From the IMG/VR virus record IMGVR_UViG_3300022871_000577, positions 1-58,919 of that record: a DNA stretch of 58,919 nt. One strand, given 5' to 3'. Under the pieces are notes generated by a model. That model saw only the letters and a program-made list of their open reading frames with translations, was not told the origin of the DNA and made no database searches. A program made the position numbers and the translations under genes. Below are positions 15,896-24,410 of the stretch, piece after piece. How positions within the stretch are numbered: position 1 is the stretch's first letter; each line of letters begins with the position of its first letter. This stretch comes from a virus.

Positions 15896-16021
15896 ATGGA
15901 AGATACTTTTCAACATACTAAAAAATGTCCAAAATGCGGTAAACATAAGGTCTATCTTGTAGTCGAAGAGGATGGATTTTCATTTGTTTGTACAGCTTGT
16001 GGCGAAACGTGGAGTGAATAA
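15896..16021 (+). CDS. Tiny zinc-ribbon protein
   Basis: 41 residues between the connector and head-closure genes; AAGAAAGAG lies before ATG 15896, and TAA overlaps the next ATG (TAATG). Two Cys pairs, CPKCGKH and CTACGETW, form a TFIIS-like ribbon. Tight packing in the head module supports its being real. Function unknown. Confidence 0.65.
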   Translation: MEDTFQHTKKCPKCGKHKVYLVVEEDGFSFVCTACGETWSE

Positions 16022-16365
16022 TGTCTGATTCGACTTTTAATGCGTTATTGACACAGACTTGTACTATTTATAGAAGAGTGTACGATGCCTCTACTGAAGA
16101 TAAATGGGGTGCATCTTCTGAGTCATTTTCAACTATCACATCTACGGAGAGTTGTTTACTACAACAATTAGATGAAATGATTGAGTTTACTCGACGAGGA
16201 GAAAAGATATATACAAAAACGGAAGTGTATATGAAGTACGAAGCCGATATTGAAGTAGATGATATTTTAGAATTTGAATCAAGAAAATACTCTGTTTTAT
16301 CTGTGGCTGATTCTGCAGGTCAACAGCATCATAAAGAAGTTTTAATTGTAGGATTGGAAAATTAA
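16021..16365 (+). CDS. Head closure / head-tail joining protein
   Basis: 114 residues. The pattern CTIYRR near the start, WGASSESFSTI, then YEADIEVDDILEFESRKYSVLSVAD and a final HHKEVLIVGLEN matches the head-closure (SPP1 gp16-like) family, small beta-barrel proteins that plug the connector. Order (connector, this, gp10-like) agrees. Confidence 0.75.
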   Translation: MSDSTFNALLTQTCTIYRRVYDASTEDKWGASSESFSTITSTESCLLQQLDEMIEFTRRGEKIYTKTEVYMKYEADIEVDDILEFESRKYSVLSVADSAGQQHHKEVLIVGLEN

Positions 16366-16366
16366 T

Positions 16367-16891
16367 ATGGCCGCAAATTTTACAATAGATGATAAAGAAT
16401 TAGCAACATATATAAATAGATTTACTACTGCAGGTGCAAGATTATCTCATATAGCAGGTAAATCTTTAAGAGTAATGACTAATTATACTGAAAGACAGAT
16501 GAAGAAGTATTCAAAGTCGAGAACTTCTAGGGGAACAGGAAAACTTAGCTCAAGTATAACCGCTAATTATTCGATAAATAGCTCAGAAGTATCCGGTTCA
16601 GTTTTTGTTCCGCCTGAAATTAAATATCAGTTTGCATCTGAATACGGTAGTCGAGGTGGTCAGGTAATTTCAGGAACGCCTACAATGACATTTGGTACAT
16701 CTGCTTGGCGTAATTCTTCTGCTGTCAAAGTTCCTCATAGAGGGTATTTTGTTTTTACTCAAGTTAAACGAGGAAAATATGCAGGAAAACATTTTACACA
16801 AAGAGCCTTTGAAGATTTAAAGAATTTATATAGAACTAAAGTTTCACATAAATTAGCACAAGATGTTGTTTTATCCTTGGGAGGAAGATAG
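16367..16891 (+). CDS. HK97 gp10-like tail/neck protein
   Basis: 174 residues starting 2 nt after the closure gene. Typical of the HK97 gp10 family: a basic amphipathic N-terminal helix region (ERQMKKYSKSRTSRGTGKLSSSI), a central beta part (QFASEYGSRGG), a P-H-R-G segment (VPHRGYFVF), and a C-terminal helix with FTQRAFEDLKNLY. It works in joining the tail to the head. Confidence 0.75.
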   Translation: MAANFTIDDKELATYINRFTTAGARLSHIAGKSLRVMTNYTERQMKKYSKSRTSRGTGKLSSSITANYSINSSEVSGSVFVPPEIKYQFASEYGSRGGQVISGTPTMTFGTSAWRNSSAVKVPHRGYFVFTQVKRGKYAGKHFTQRAFEDLKNLYRTKVSHKLAQDVVLSLGGR

Positions 16892-16893
16892 TA

Positions 16894-17319
16894 ATGAAGA
16901 TTATTGCAGAACGAATCATAGCAGTATTAAAGGCAGATAGTGCATTAGTTGCATTATTAGGCTCAGCAAAGAATGTCTTTGCTAGAAGTTTAGCAGAAAA
17001 AACTAAACGACCTGCAAAATATGTATCTGTCGAGGCAAGTCTTGGTGCAGATTTAAATTATAGTGAGGGACAAGATGACGATTTTGAAGTAGAGATAGGG
17101 ACTAACAGAAGAAGTGCAAATGCGTTCTCTAATTTGATGTCTATTTTAGATAGAGTAGATGCTCTAATTAACAAGCAAGAATTAACTCTTTCAACTGCCG
17201 CCTTTAAGATTATCAGTATTTATAGAACTGATTGTCCTACTAGAGGTGTTTTAATAGATGATAAGAATAACGAGTTTTATATTACTATAAAATATTCTTA
17301 CATTATAGATGAAAACTAA
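16894..17319 (+). CDS. Tail terminator / tail completion protein
   Basis: 141 residues. The start MKIIAERIIAVLKADSALVALLG and the later DRVDALINKQELTLSTAAFKI followed by a beta hairpin fit the tail-completion family (gpU/SPP1 gp17-like). It sits between gp10-like and chaperone genes, the usual slot. Protein-level assignment rests on pattern and order. Confidence 0.65.
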   Translation: MKIIAERIIAVLKADSALVALLGSAKNVFARSLAEKTKRPAKYVSVEASLGADLNYSEGQDDDFEVEIGTNRRSANAFSNLMSILDRVDALINKQELTLSTAAFKIISIYRTDCPTRGVLIDDKNNEFYITIKYSYIIDEN

Positions 17320-17353
17320 CAAAGTAAACTGACCTAAAAAAGGAGTAAGTACC

Positions 17354-17659
17354 ATGAGCGAGAAAATAGTTTTATCAAAAGTAACAGAGTTTGAATTAAG
17401 AGGTGGAGTTTGTGTTAAGGTATATCCAGCTAGTCTAGAAACCTTAGCATTGATGAATCCAAAATTAAAGAAGTTAGATAAGATGGAGAAAAACGCAGAA
17501 TTAGACAAACAGATTGACCTTTTCGTAGATGTTGTTTATGATTTTTTAAAAGAAGATAACGATATTAAAAAAGCTGAGTTAAAAAAGGCTTTAACTATCG
17601 AAGCTTGTCTTAAAATTATTCAAACATCAATGGGCTCTGTAAGTTCTTTGACTGAATAA
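17354..17659 (+). CDS. Tail assembly chaperone, first part (gpG-like)
   Basis: 101 residues behind AAAGGAG. Begins with the beta-strand start common in these proteins (KVTEFELRGGVCVKVYPASLETLALM) and continues as helices (KLDKMEKNAELDKQIDLFVDVVYDFL). Its position just before the tape measure gene is characteristic. The second part follows in the +1 frame after a 4-nt gap rather than through an obvious slippery site. Confidence 0.7.
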   Translation: MSEKIVLSKVTEFELRGGVCVKVYPASLETLALMNPKLKKLDKMEKNAELDKQIDLFVDVVYDFLKEDNDIKKAELKKALTIEACLKIIQTSMGSVSSLTE

Positions 17660-17663
17660 TATT

Positions 17664-18068
17664 ATGAAAAATAAAGACTCTTTATATTTTATATTAGATT
17701 TATTAATTTCAGAATACGGTTGGTCTTTAGAGTATTGTCTACAGTTGCCCGGTGACGTTGTTACCGAACTTGTAAACGCTATTACTAAAAGACAACATGT
17801 ACGCTGGCATAGTTTCACTAAATTATCTGGTATTGCTGTTTCTACAGGGTTTTCTGGTAAACTAGAGGATATTGATAAAATATTTGATAAAGATAATGAA
17901 GAGTCTACGAAAGATAAAGAGGTAGATAAAGAGGCGTGGAAGGGACAAGTTAAATCTATGTGGATGAAAATGAAGAGTTCAAAAAAACAATTATCTACAG
18001 AAGAAGTAAAAGAATTAAGTGAGAGTTTTGAAGCAAAGTGGTCAAAAGGCGAATCAATAGACTTTTAA
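17664..18068 (+). CDS. Tail assembly chaperone, second part (gpT-like)
   Basis: 134 residues. The segment EYGWSLEYCLQLPGDVV with ALVNAI-like helix (VTELVNAITKR) is typical of the distal tail chaperone partner. There is no SD before ATG 17664, so translation probably relies on termination-reinitiation from the gene ending at 17659. A frameshift fusion is not excluded, but the frame upstream of 17652 is closed by TGA (17649-17651). Confidence 0.7.
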   Translation: MKNKDSLYFILDLLISEYGWSLEYCLQLPGDVVTELVNAITKRQHVRWHSFTKLSGIAVSTGFSGKLEDIDKIFDKDNEESTKDKEVDKEAWKGQVKSMWMKMKSSKKQLSTEEVKELSESFEAKWSKGESIDF

Positions 18069-18081
18069 AAGAAAGTAAATT

Positions 18082-20457
18082 ATGGCAGAGCGAAATCTAC
18101 AAATAAACATGAAAATTGGTCTACAGCAGGCCAAGTCCAGTATAGGTGCTTTTAGAGGTAGCTTAAATGGTTTAAAAGGAGCTTTTAGAGCTTTAGGTAG
18201 AGTTGGCGGTAAATCTATAAGTTTTCTAAAGAGAAAGTTACAGGGTTTACGAGGCATATCAAATCTAATTAAATCTTCCTTTAGAGCTGTTTTTAGAACA
18301 GGAATCGTTGCAGGATTCTTCTTTGCATTTAGAGCAGGTATGCAAACTATCACTAATCTTAAAGAAAGCATAATGGGTTTAACCGGTGAGTTTGCTAAAC
18401 TTAGATTAAAGGCTACAGAAACCGCCGCTATTATTACCGGTGGTGGAGATGCTTTTACGGCAACCTTTCAAGAAGCTCTAACTTTAGCCAGACAATTATC
18501 AACTGAAATAGGTTTTACTGCACAAGAGATTCAAAATGGTCTTGTAACGGCCGCTCGTTCTGGTCTTTCTTTAACTGATTCGTTTAATTTAACAAATTCT
18601 GCAATGATGTTAGCCACCGCCAATGGTGAAGATTTTCAAACTACTCTAAATGATTTGATTGGAGTTTCTAGAGCTTTCAATGTTGAGTTAGATGACATGG
18701 GAACTTTTGCTGATGCTTTATCGGCCGCAGTTACAAAGTCAAATGTTAGTTTGGGGGGATTGTTTGCAGGGCTTAAAAAAGTAGCACCTGTTGCTTCTAC
18801 TGCTTTCGGTTCTAGTGCTGAAACTATAGCTGATACGACTGCCGCCTTGATGACCTTAAACGATACGGGTATGCAATCAGAGAGAGCTGGTACCGGTCTA
18901 AGAGCCGCCATGCAGAAACTACTTGGTGGTACCGGAAGAACAACTACTGCATTTGCTAAATACGGTATTAATATGTTTAAGGCAAATGGAGAGTCTCAAA
19001 AATATTTGGACACATTATTAAAAGCACAAAAAGCAACGCAAGGCACAGAAGATAAAATCAATAGTTTAAAGAACGCTGAAATGGAAATGCTTATTGCAGG
19101 AAAGCAAAATACTTCAGCATTTCAAGATATTCAAAAAGAATTAGGTGAGACAGATTCTTATTTAAATACATTAAAAAAGGGTCTAGATACTGTCTACGAA
19201 CAGTTTACATTAGCTGGGGGTAAATTAAAGCCATTATCTGCTGTATTAGATGAGATAGCCTCAAAAGCGCCTATAGAGGTTGTTGGACGAGCCTTTGGTA
19301 TTCGAGGTGGTGCTCCAATGATGCAGATTTTACAAAATATAGAAAAGTTTAAGAAGTTTAAGAAAATTGTAGAAGAGTCTCAAGAAGCCTCGGCTAAAGG
19401 TCAGAGTCTTACTAAAGATATGTACATGAAATTTTTAGATACTGTTCTTATTGGCTGGCAAAGAATTAAGAATACTGCAATGGCTATATTAGGTTCAATA
19501 GGTGATGGATTTTTTGAAGCTGTAAAACCTTTAATCGGTCCCGTTCAAAATGTATTGACTGATATTTTTAATGCGATAGATAAGCATAAGGGGGCGTTTG
19601 CTGAAATATTTAAAGGTGTTGCTGACCTACTTTTACCGGTATTGGCTCAAATGCAAATGTTTGGTCAAGGCTTTGGTTTAGCTCTTAGTGATGTTCTTAC
19701 TAAAGGCTCGGAGGCAAATGTTCCTGTTTTACGACCAGATGGTAAAGAAGGGCAGTTAAAAATAGAGCATGTAAAGATTACGGGAACTGTTCCGGAGAAG
19801 CTAAAAAAGGCATTTAAATTATTAGGCGAATCTTTTATTAGTGTACTAAGAGCCGGTTTAAAGAAGTTAAATCCTGCTTTTAAGTATTTAGCAGAAGTAT
19901 TTGCAGATGGATTTGCTGTATCAATACAGGCTAAGAGTATGCTTCTTATGAATATAGGTGCTAAAATTGGTGGCGCAATGGCTTTAGCATTTGGTAAGGC
20001 ATTTATGGCCGCTGTTCCTGATATGTTACAAGCTTTCGCAGATATATCATCAACATTAGGTATCGGAGATAAAATTAGAGTTGGCGGTAAGGTTCTAGGT
20101 ATGGATATAAGTAATCCTTTTGGTGCAGGCAATACTCAAAAAGCCGCAACTGCTGTTAAAGCTAAAAAGCAACAAGAAGAGGACAATAAGGCTAATATAG
20201 CTAATAAGAATAAAACAGGTTTTAGTAGATTACATCAGATTACAAATACACCATCGGGAGCTTCAAGTTGGATTACACCTAGCAGTCTTAAATTCTCTAA
20301 TAGTGGTGATTCTTTAAAAGGTGCCCTTGATGGTTTAAAGGCAGGAACAACAAAACAGAATGAAAATGCTATAATTTTGCGTAATGGCGTTTGGACTAAT
20401 CAAAAAGCTATCGAAGCTACAAATAGACTTATTAAACAATACGGTGCTCAAAGATAA
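18082..20457 (+). CDS. Tape measure protein
   Basis: 791 residues. The core region about 110-290 (DAFTATFQEALTLARQLS, TAQEIQNGLVTAARSGLS, LMTLNDTGMQSERAGTGLRA) matches the phage tail tape-measure family (TIGR01760-type). A basic N-terminus, a hydrophobic segment near residue 75 (GIVAGFFFAFRAGM) and another toward the C-terminus fit a protein that sets tail length and enters the membrane at injection. By the usual length relation it implies a tail of roughly 110-120 nm (inference). Confidence 0.88.
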   Translation: MAERNLQINMKIGLQQAKSSIGAFRGSLNGLKGAFRALGRVGGKSISFLKRKLQGLRGISNLIKSSFRAVFRTGIVAGFFFAFRAGMQTITNLKESIMGLTGEFAKLRLKATETAAIITGGGDAFTATFQEALTLARQLSTEIGFTAQEIQNGLVTAARSGLSLTDSFNLTNSAMMLATANGEDFQTTLNDLIGVSRAFNVELDDMGTFADALSAAVTKSNVSLGGLFAGLKKVAPVASTAFGSSAETIADTTAALMTLNDTGMQSERAGTGLRAAMQKLLGGTGRTTTAFAKYGINMFKANGESQKYLDTLLKAQKATQGTEDKINSLKNAEMEMLIAGKQNTSAFQDIQKELGETDSYLNTLKKGLDTVYEQFTLAGGKLKPLSAVLDEIASKAPIEVVGRAFGIRGGAPMMQILQNIEKFKKFKKIVEESQEASAKGQSLTKDMYMKFLDTVLIGWQRIKNTAMAILGSIGDGFFEAVKPLIGPVQNVLTDIFNAIDKHKGAFAEIFKGVADLLLPVLAQMQMFGQGFGLALSDVLTKGSEANVPVLRPDGKEGQLKIEHVKITGTVPEKLKKAFKLLGESFISVLRAGLKKLNPAFKYLAEVFADGFAVSIQAKSMLLMNIGAKIGGAMALAFGKAFMAAVPDMLQAFADISSTLGIGDKIRVGGKVLGMDISNPFGAGNTQKAATAVKAKKQQEEDNKANIANKNKTGFSRLHQITNTPSGASSWITPSSLKFSNSGDSLKGALDGLKAGTTKQNENAIILRNGVWTNQKAIEATNRLIKQYGAQR

Positions 20458-20466
20458 GGATTTAAT

Positions 20467-20853
20467 ATGAGTGTTCATGCTACACGACGTGTGAAATGGA
20501 AGAGTATTTTTGTTGGAGATTACGCTTATGTTTCGTTTGATTATAACTCAAATAACGATATTAGAATTATCCCTAAAGCAAAGGGCGTTAAGATAAGAGC
20601 CACGTCTGAGTTAGGCGGAGGATACTTAGCTATCTCTGTCAATGCGTTAGTTGCAAAAGATAATAGATTTGAATTAGAACAATATTTTTATAATATGGAT
20701 AGTAATTTTTCAGTAACAGAAAAAGGTGATTTAGTAATATCTGACGATAATGGGACAATGACATTAACTGATTGTTATTTAGAGAGTTTTACGCAATCAG
20801 GAGATGATTTAAAAGTAGCTACTTTTAGTTTAAAATTTATTAAAAGTCTATAA
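20467..20853 (+). CDS. Distal-tail region protein, hypothetical
   Basis: 128 residues, 9 nt after the tape measure gene, with AAGGAT before the ATG. All-beta pattern (VKWKSIFVGDYAYVSFDY; GDLVISDDNGTMTLTDCYLE). Its place between the tape measure and the large tip proteins fits a small distal tail or baseplate protein. A second tail-tube-like fold is also possible. No motif decides. Confidence 0.55.
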   Translation: MSVHATRRVKWKSIFVGDYAYVSFDYNSNNDIRIIPKAKGVKIRATSELGGGYLAISVNALVAKDNRFELEQYFYNMDSNFSVTEKGDLVISDDNGTMTLTDCYLESFTQSGDDLKVATFSLKFIKSL

Positions 20854-20889
20854 TAGTAAATTGAATTTATAATAGGAGTTAATCAACGT

Positions 20890-20931
20890 ATGGCCAATCC
20901 ACTAAATAATTCGTTCTTGCGAGGGTGCTGA
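20890..20931 (+). CDS. 13-residue leader ORF (or displaced start) before the 1158-residue tail protein
   Basis: The only good SD in the gap (ATAGGAGTT) serves the ATG at 20890, which encodes 13 residues (starting MANPLNNS) and stops with TGA at 20929-20931, two nt before the GTG start of the next gene in the +1 frame. Possible readings: a coupling leader, a +1 recoding site at TGC-TGA, or an indel. Confidence 0.35.
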   Translation: MANPLNNSFLRGC

Positions 20932-20932
20932 A

Positions 20933-23900
20933 GTGTCCTATACTACAACATTTACGGAATTAAATTCGTTAGATGATTCTGAGGTTTCTATTTATTCAGA
21001 CGCAGGTAGAACTATAGAAGTCGCAGGCTCACCAATTACAACTGCTGGCGGAGGTGTTGCTACTCTTGATTTAGTAAATGGCACATATTATTATACTGCC
21101 TCAAAATTTGGTTATGATGATTTAGAAGATTCTTTTACTATAGCTGATGCTATTGAAGCTGTGGATTTCACATTAGTAGCATCATGGTTAACAGGTTGGA
21201 CATATAGAAAAAAAATAACTATAGACCATGCTGAAATAGATGCAACTCTTACAAATTTTCCGTCTTTAGTTAAATTAACAACAACTAATTTTGATTTTTC
21301 TAAAGTTGAAACCAATTTAGATGATATTCGTTTTACATCTTCTGATGGAAAAACATTATTAAAATATGAATTAGATTCTAATGATGCTACACCTACGTTT
21401 GCTAATTTTTGGGTAAAAATTCCTTCTGTATCTAGTACCGTTGACACAGATTTTTATATTTATTACGGATATGCTTCAGCTACTAATGGAGAAGATGCTT
21501 CTAATGTATGGGATTCTGATTATAAAGCTATTTATCATTTACAGGAAACTTGTGATGGAACAGCAGATGAAATAAAAGATTCTTCTGGAAATTCATATGA
21601 TTTAACAGGACAATCACCGTATTTAACACAAGAAAATGGATTTATTGGTAAAGCATTAAATGGTGGTTCTAATGGTTATGCAAAAAAATCTGCGAGTAGT
21701 GCTGATTTAGATTTAATTGGGGATTTTGTTTTAGAGTGGAAGATGCGTTGGGACACTACTGTAACAAAATGTTCTCTTATGGGTAAATCGCAGGGTGGCG
21801 GTCCGGCAGTTAAATGGGTTTTAAATTTTAAAGGTCTTTATTCCGCAGATACCATGAATTTTATGATGGGTTTTGGGGGTTCCGAATCTTGGGTTCGATT
21901 CGGTTGGGTTCCAGCGGCCGATACAGACTATAATTGTGCTATGCGAAGAGATGGCAATGATTGGAAATTTTTTGTAAATGGTGTTCAAACAGATACTACT
22001 CAATCAAATTCTAGCACAGTTTTAGCATCTACTACACCTTTTCATTTATTTACAGATGGCGAAGCTTGGAAGTATTTTGATGGCTTATTAGATGAGGTTA
22101 GAGTTACTAAAGGCGATTCTCGTTCCGATGCTTATATTACAGCAATGCACTCTTCCGATACAGATGATTTATTAACATTTGGTGCAGAAGAAAATGAGAA
22201 TCCTTTAGGTACAGTAGATTTATACCCTAAATTAGATTGGATTACAAATAATCCTGATATTCAAAAAACACCTTCTTTAGATTGGCTAACAAAGCAATCT
22301 GATATTCAAAAAACACCTTCTTTAGACTGGTTAGCTAAGCCTGAACACAGATTTTGCCCTAATTTAATTAATTATGAATTTGATTTTTTAACACCTACTA
22401 TTTATAGTAGCAAGAATACCGCAACTGTTTCTGGTATTTTACACTCGCTAACTCTTAATATGAAGAATACGGGAAGTTCTGGAAGCACGATTATTGAGCT
22501 ATACTACGATAATGTATTAATTACTACAAAAACAATTACTGCTGATAATGCTGAATATAATGATATAGAATATTTTGATATGACAGATTTAATTTATCCT
22601 AAAGATATTTTTGAAGTTAAGATTACGCAAGTAGCTGTTGGCTGTTCAGATTTAAAAATAGGTGTTTACGAAATGACCTTTCCATTTGCAGTAGAAAAGT
22701 CTTTCATCGGAAATATAAAAGATAGTACAGAGATAGTTTCTATTAATAGAGATTATTTATTTAACAATGCAGATTATTGGACTATTGACTTTAATCAACC
22801 TCTAAATTCTGTAGCATCTGTTACAGGACTCAATGTTAATGGTGATACGGTCAATTTCACACCTGAGTTAATTGACGGAGATTTTTATAATAGTAGAATA
22901 AAAGTTACACCTTCTACGCTATCTAATATAGAAAAGCTTTCTATTAAAGCAACAGATTTAAATAATAAAAATTATTCTTTTATTTTTTATCCAACTGCAA
23001 AAAATTATATGGCAGAGTATCCTTTCTATGTTTCTAATGACGAAGAAGAAATAGAGATATTTACTCCTGCAACATATTATAAATATAGTTTCGATTTGGG
23101 CGTTACTTGGTCTGACTGGGAGGCTGTTTCGACCACAGATACGATGACAATAGATTTTTCTGCTCAGACAGAGGGGTTAAAAACATTAACTGTAAGATAT
23201 AGAAATGCTACGACTGAATTTGAGGAAGATGTAGAGATTTATTATGTTCTAGGTGAGATTTCGTGCGGAGTTAATTTCGTAGAAAAAGATGCGAAGTTAT
23301 CCTATACTGATGATGTTCCTTTAGATAGAGTTGAAGTGTATTATGATGATGTTTTAACGGACACTTTAGAATTACAGATTGTTATGGGAATGGAGACAGT
23401 AACTTTAAATACTACAGCTAAAACACTTACTGTAAGTGAAGGCTATGTTTATGCGAATAATAGAACATATTATTATGATGGTGCGGTTTTAGCTTTAGAC
23501 CCAGATGTTGCCTCACTTGAAAATAGTGGGTGGAGATATATTTTAGTTTTTAATACGAGTACAAGTTTATTTGAATGGAAAGAGGAAATATTTTATATGA
23601 CTTCTGATGCCATAGAAGAGGTAAAATATGAGGGATGTATTGTCATAGCTATTGCTGATTTTTATACTACTCCTTCACTAAGAGCCGAGGTTATGGAAAG
23701 CTGGATAATGAAACAAATCGCAACTTATTCAAATATTTCAAATTGGAATAGATTTCCTTTAAATTTAGAACAAGATAGTGAAATAAAGATACGAGTTATT
23801 GATGTTGCGAGTAGAGAACGAGATTTTTCTGCTACTTACACTCTAACAAAGTATAATATTTGGCGAACATTAAATGTATCTAGAGATAATGTAGAGGCTA

Positions 23901-24409
23901 GTAATTACACAGGCACTAATTATCCAAAATATGCTTATGACCAAACAGTTGGACACAAATGGGTGTCTGAAGATTTACCTGCATGGAATAGATTTGAGTG
24001 CGGTTTAGATAATAAGAAAACTTTAAAAGAATATTCAGTTACACCATATGACACTTCTCAACCGGGTCTTCCTAAATCGTGGAAAATACAGGGCAGTAAT
24101 GACGGAGGAACTTGGACAGATTTGCATGAAGTAACCGATGAAGTCTCTTGGAGTAGTTATGTTCCAAAAACATATGCAGTAACTAATGATATAGCTTATG
24201 CTTTTTATAGAATATACGTAACTGCTGTTGTTTCCGGAACCGTTGTTCAGTTAATTTATCTGGATTTAAAAGAGACTATAGGCGGAACTCAATTTGCAGT
24301 ATACGCAGAAACAGGTCTCTTACCGGGCGTAATACATCAAAGCTCTACTCTAGAGTTAGATGTTGATACCGAAGATTGGGTTTTAGACGACACGAACGGA
24401 GAAGCATAA
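20933..24409 (+). CDS. Large tail-tip/receptor-binding protein with DUF2341, LamG-like and F5/8-type-C-like domains
   Basis: 1158 residues from GTG 20933 with GAGGG 7 nt upstream. Residues about 5-80: PEGA-like beta domain. About 85-420: DUF2341-like start (TGWTYRKKITIDHAEID, DFYIYYGYASATNGED) continuing into a concanavalin/LamG-type lectin domain (KWKFFVNGV-like strand, FDGLLDEVRVTKG). About 430-465: 15-residue repeats (QKTPSLDWL). About 975-1110: F5/8-type-C (discoidin) pattern (NVEASNYTG, YAYDQTVGHKW, WKIQGSNDGGTWTDLHEV). Several carbohydrate-binding folds in one chain argue for glycan recognition at the tail tip. Confidence 0.78.
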   Translation: MSYTTTFTELNSLDDSEVSIYSDAGRTIEVAGSPITTAGGGVATLDLVNGTYYYTASKFGYDDLEDSFTIADAIEAVDFTLVASWLTGWTYRKKITIDHAEIDATLTNFPSLVKLTTTNFDFSKVETNLDDIRFTSSDGKTLLKYELDSNDATPTFANFWVKIPSVSSTVDTDFYIYYGYASATNGEDASNVWDSDYKAIYHLQETCDGTADEIKDSSGNSYDLTGQSPYLTQENGFIGKALNGGSNGYAKKSASSADLDLIGDFVLEWKMRWDTTVTKCSLMGKSQGGGPAVKWVLNFKGLYSADTMNFMMGFGGSESWVRFGWVPAADTDYNCAMRRDGNDWKFFVNGVQTDTTQSNSSTVLASTTPFHLFTDGEAWKYFDGLLDEVRVTKGDSRSDAYITAMHSSDTDDLLTFGAEENENPLGTVDLYPKLDWITNNPDIQKTPSLDWLTKQSDIQKTPSLDWLAKPEHRFCPNLINYEFDFLTPTIYSSKNTATVSGILHSLTLNMKNTGSSGSTIIELYYDNVLITTKTITADNAEYNDIEYFDMTDLIYPKDIFEVKITQVAVGCSDLKIGVYEMTFPFAVEKSFIGNIKDSTEIVSINRDYLFNNADYWTIDFNQPLNSVASVTGLNVNGDTVNFTPELIDGDFYNSRIKVTPSTLSNIEKLSIKATDLNNKNYSFIFYPTAKNYMAEYPFYVSNDEEEIEIFTPATYYKYSFDLGVTWSDWEAVSTTDTMTIDFSAQTEGLKTLTVRYRNATTEFEEDVEIYYVLGEISCGVNFVEKDAKLSYTDDVPLDRVEVYYDDVLTDTLELQIVMGMETVTLNTTAKTLTVSEGYVYANNRTYYYDGAVLALDPDVASLENSGWRYILVFNTSTSLFEWKEEIFYMTSDAIEEVKYEGCIVIAIADFYTTPSLRAEVMESWIMKQIATYSNISNWNRFPLNLEQDSEIKIRVIDVASRERDFSATYTLTKYNIWRTLNVSRDNVEASNYTGTNYPKYAYDQTVGHKWVSEDLPAWNRFECGLDNKKTLKEYSVTPYDTSQPGLPKSWKIQGSNDGGTWTDLHEVTDEVSWSSYVPKTYAVTNDIAYAFYRIYVTAVVSGTVVQLIYLDLKETIGGTQFAVYAETGLLPGVIHQSSTLELDVDTEDWVLDDTNGEA
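22256..22340 (+). repeat. 45-bp direct repeat in the large tail protein gene
   Basis: GATATTCAAAAAACACCTTC begins at 22256 and recurs at 22301, a period of 45 bp or 15 residues (DIQKTPSLDWL). A third diverged LDWI unit lies just upstream. It links the lectin-like part to the rest of the protein. Confidence 0.7.
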
Positions 24410-24410
24410 A

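Noticed and set aside
17620-17670. Programmed frameshift joining the two tail chaperones
   Set aside because: The second frame is closed by TGA at 17649-17651 and no slippery heptamer is seen in the short overlap; re-initiation is simpler. Not excluded experimentally.
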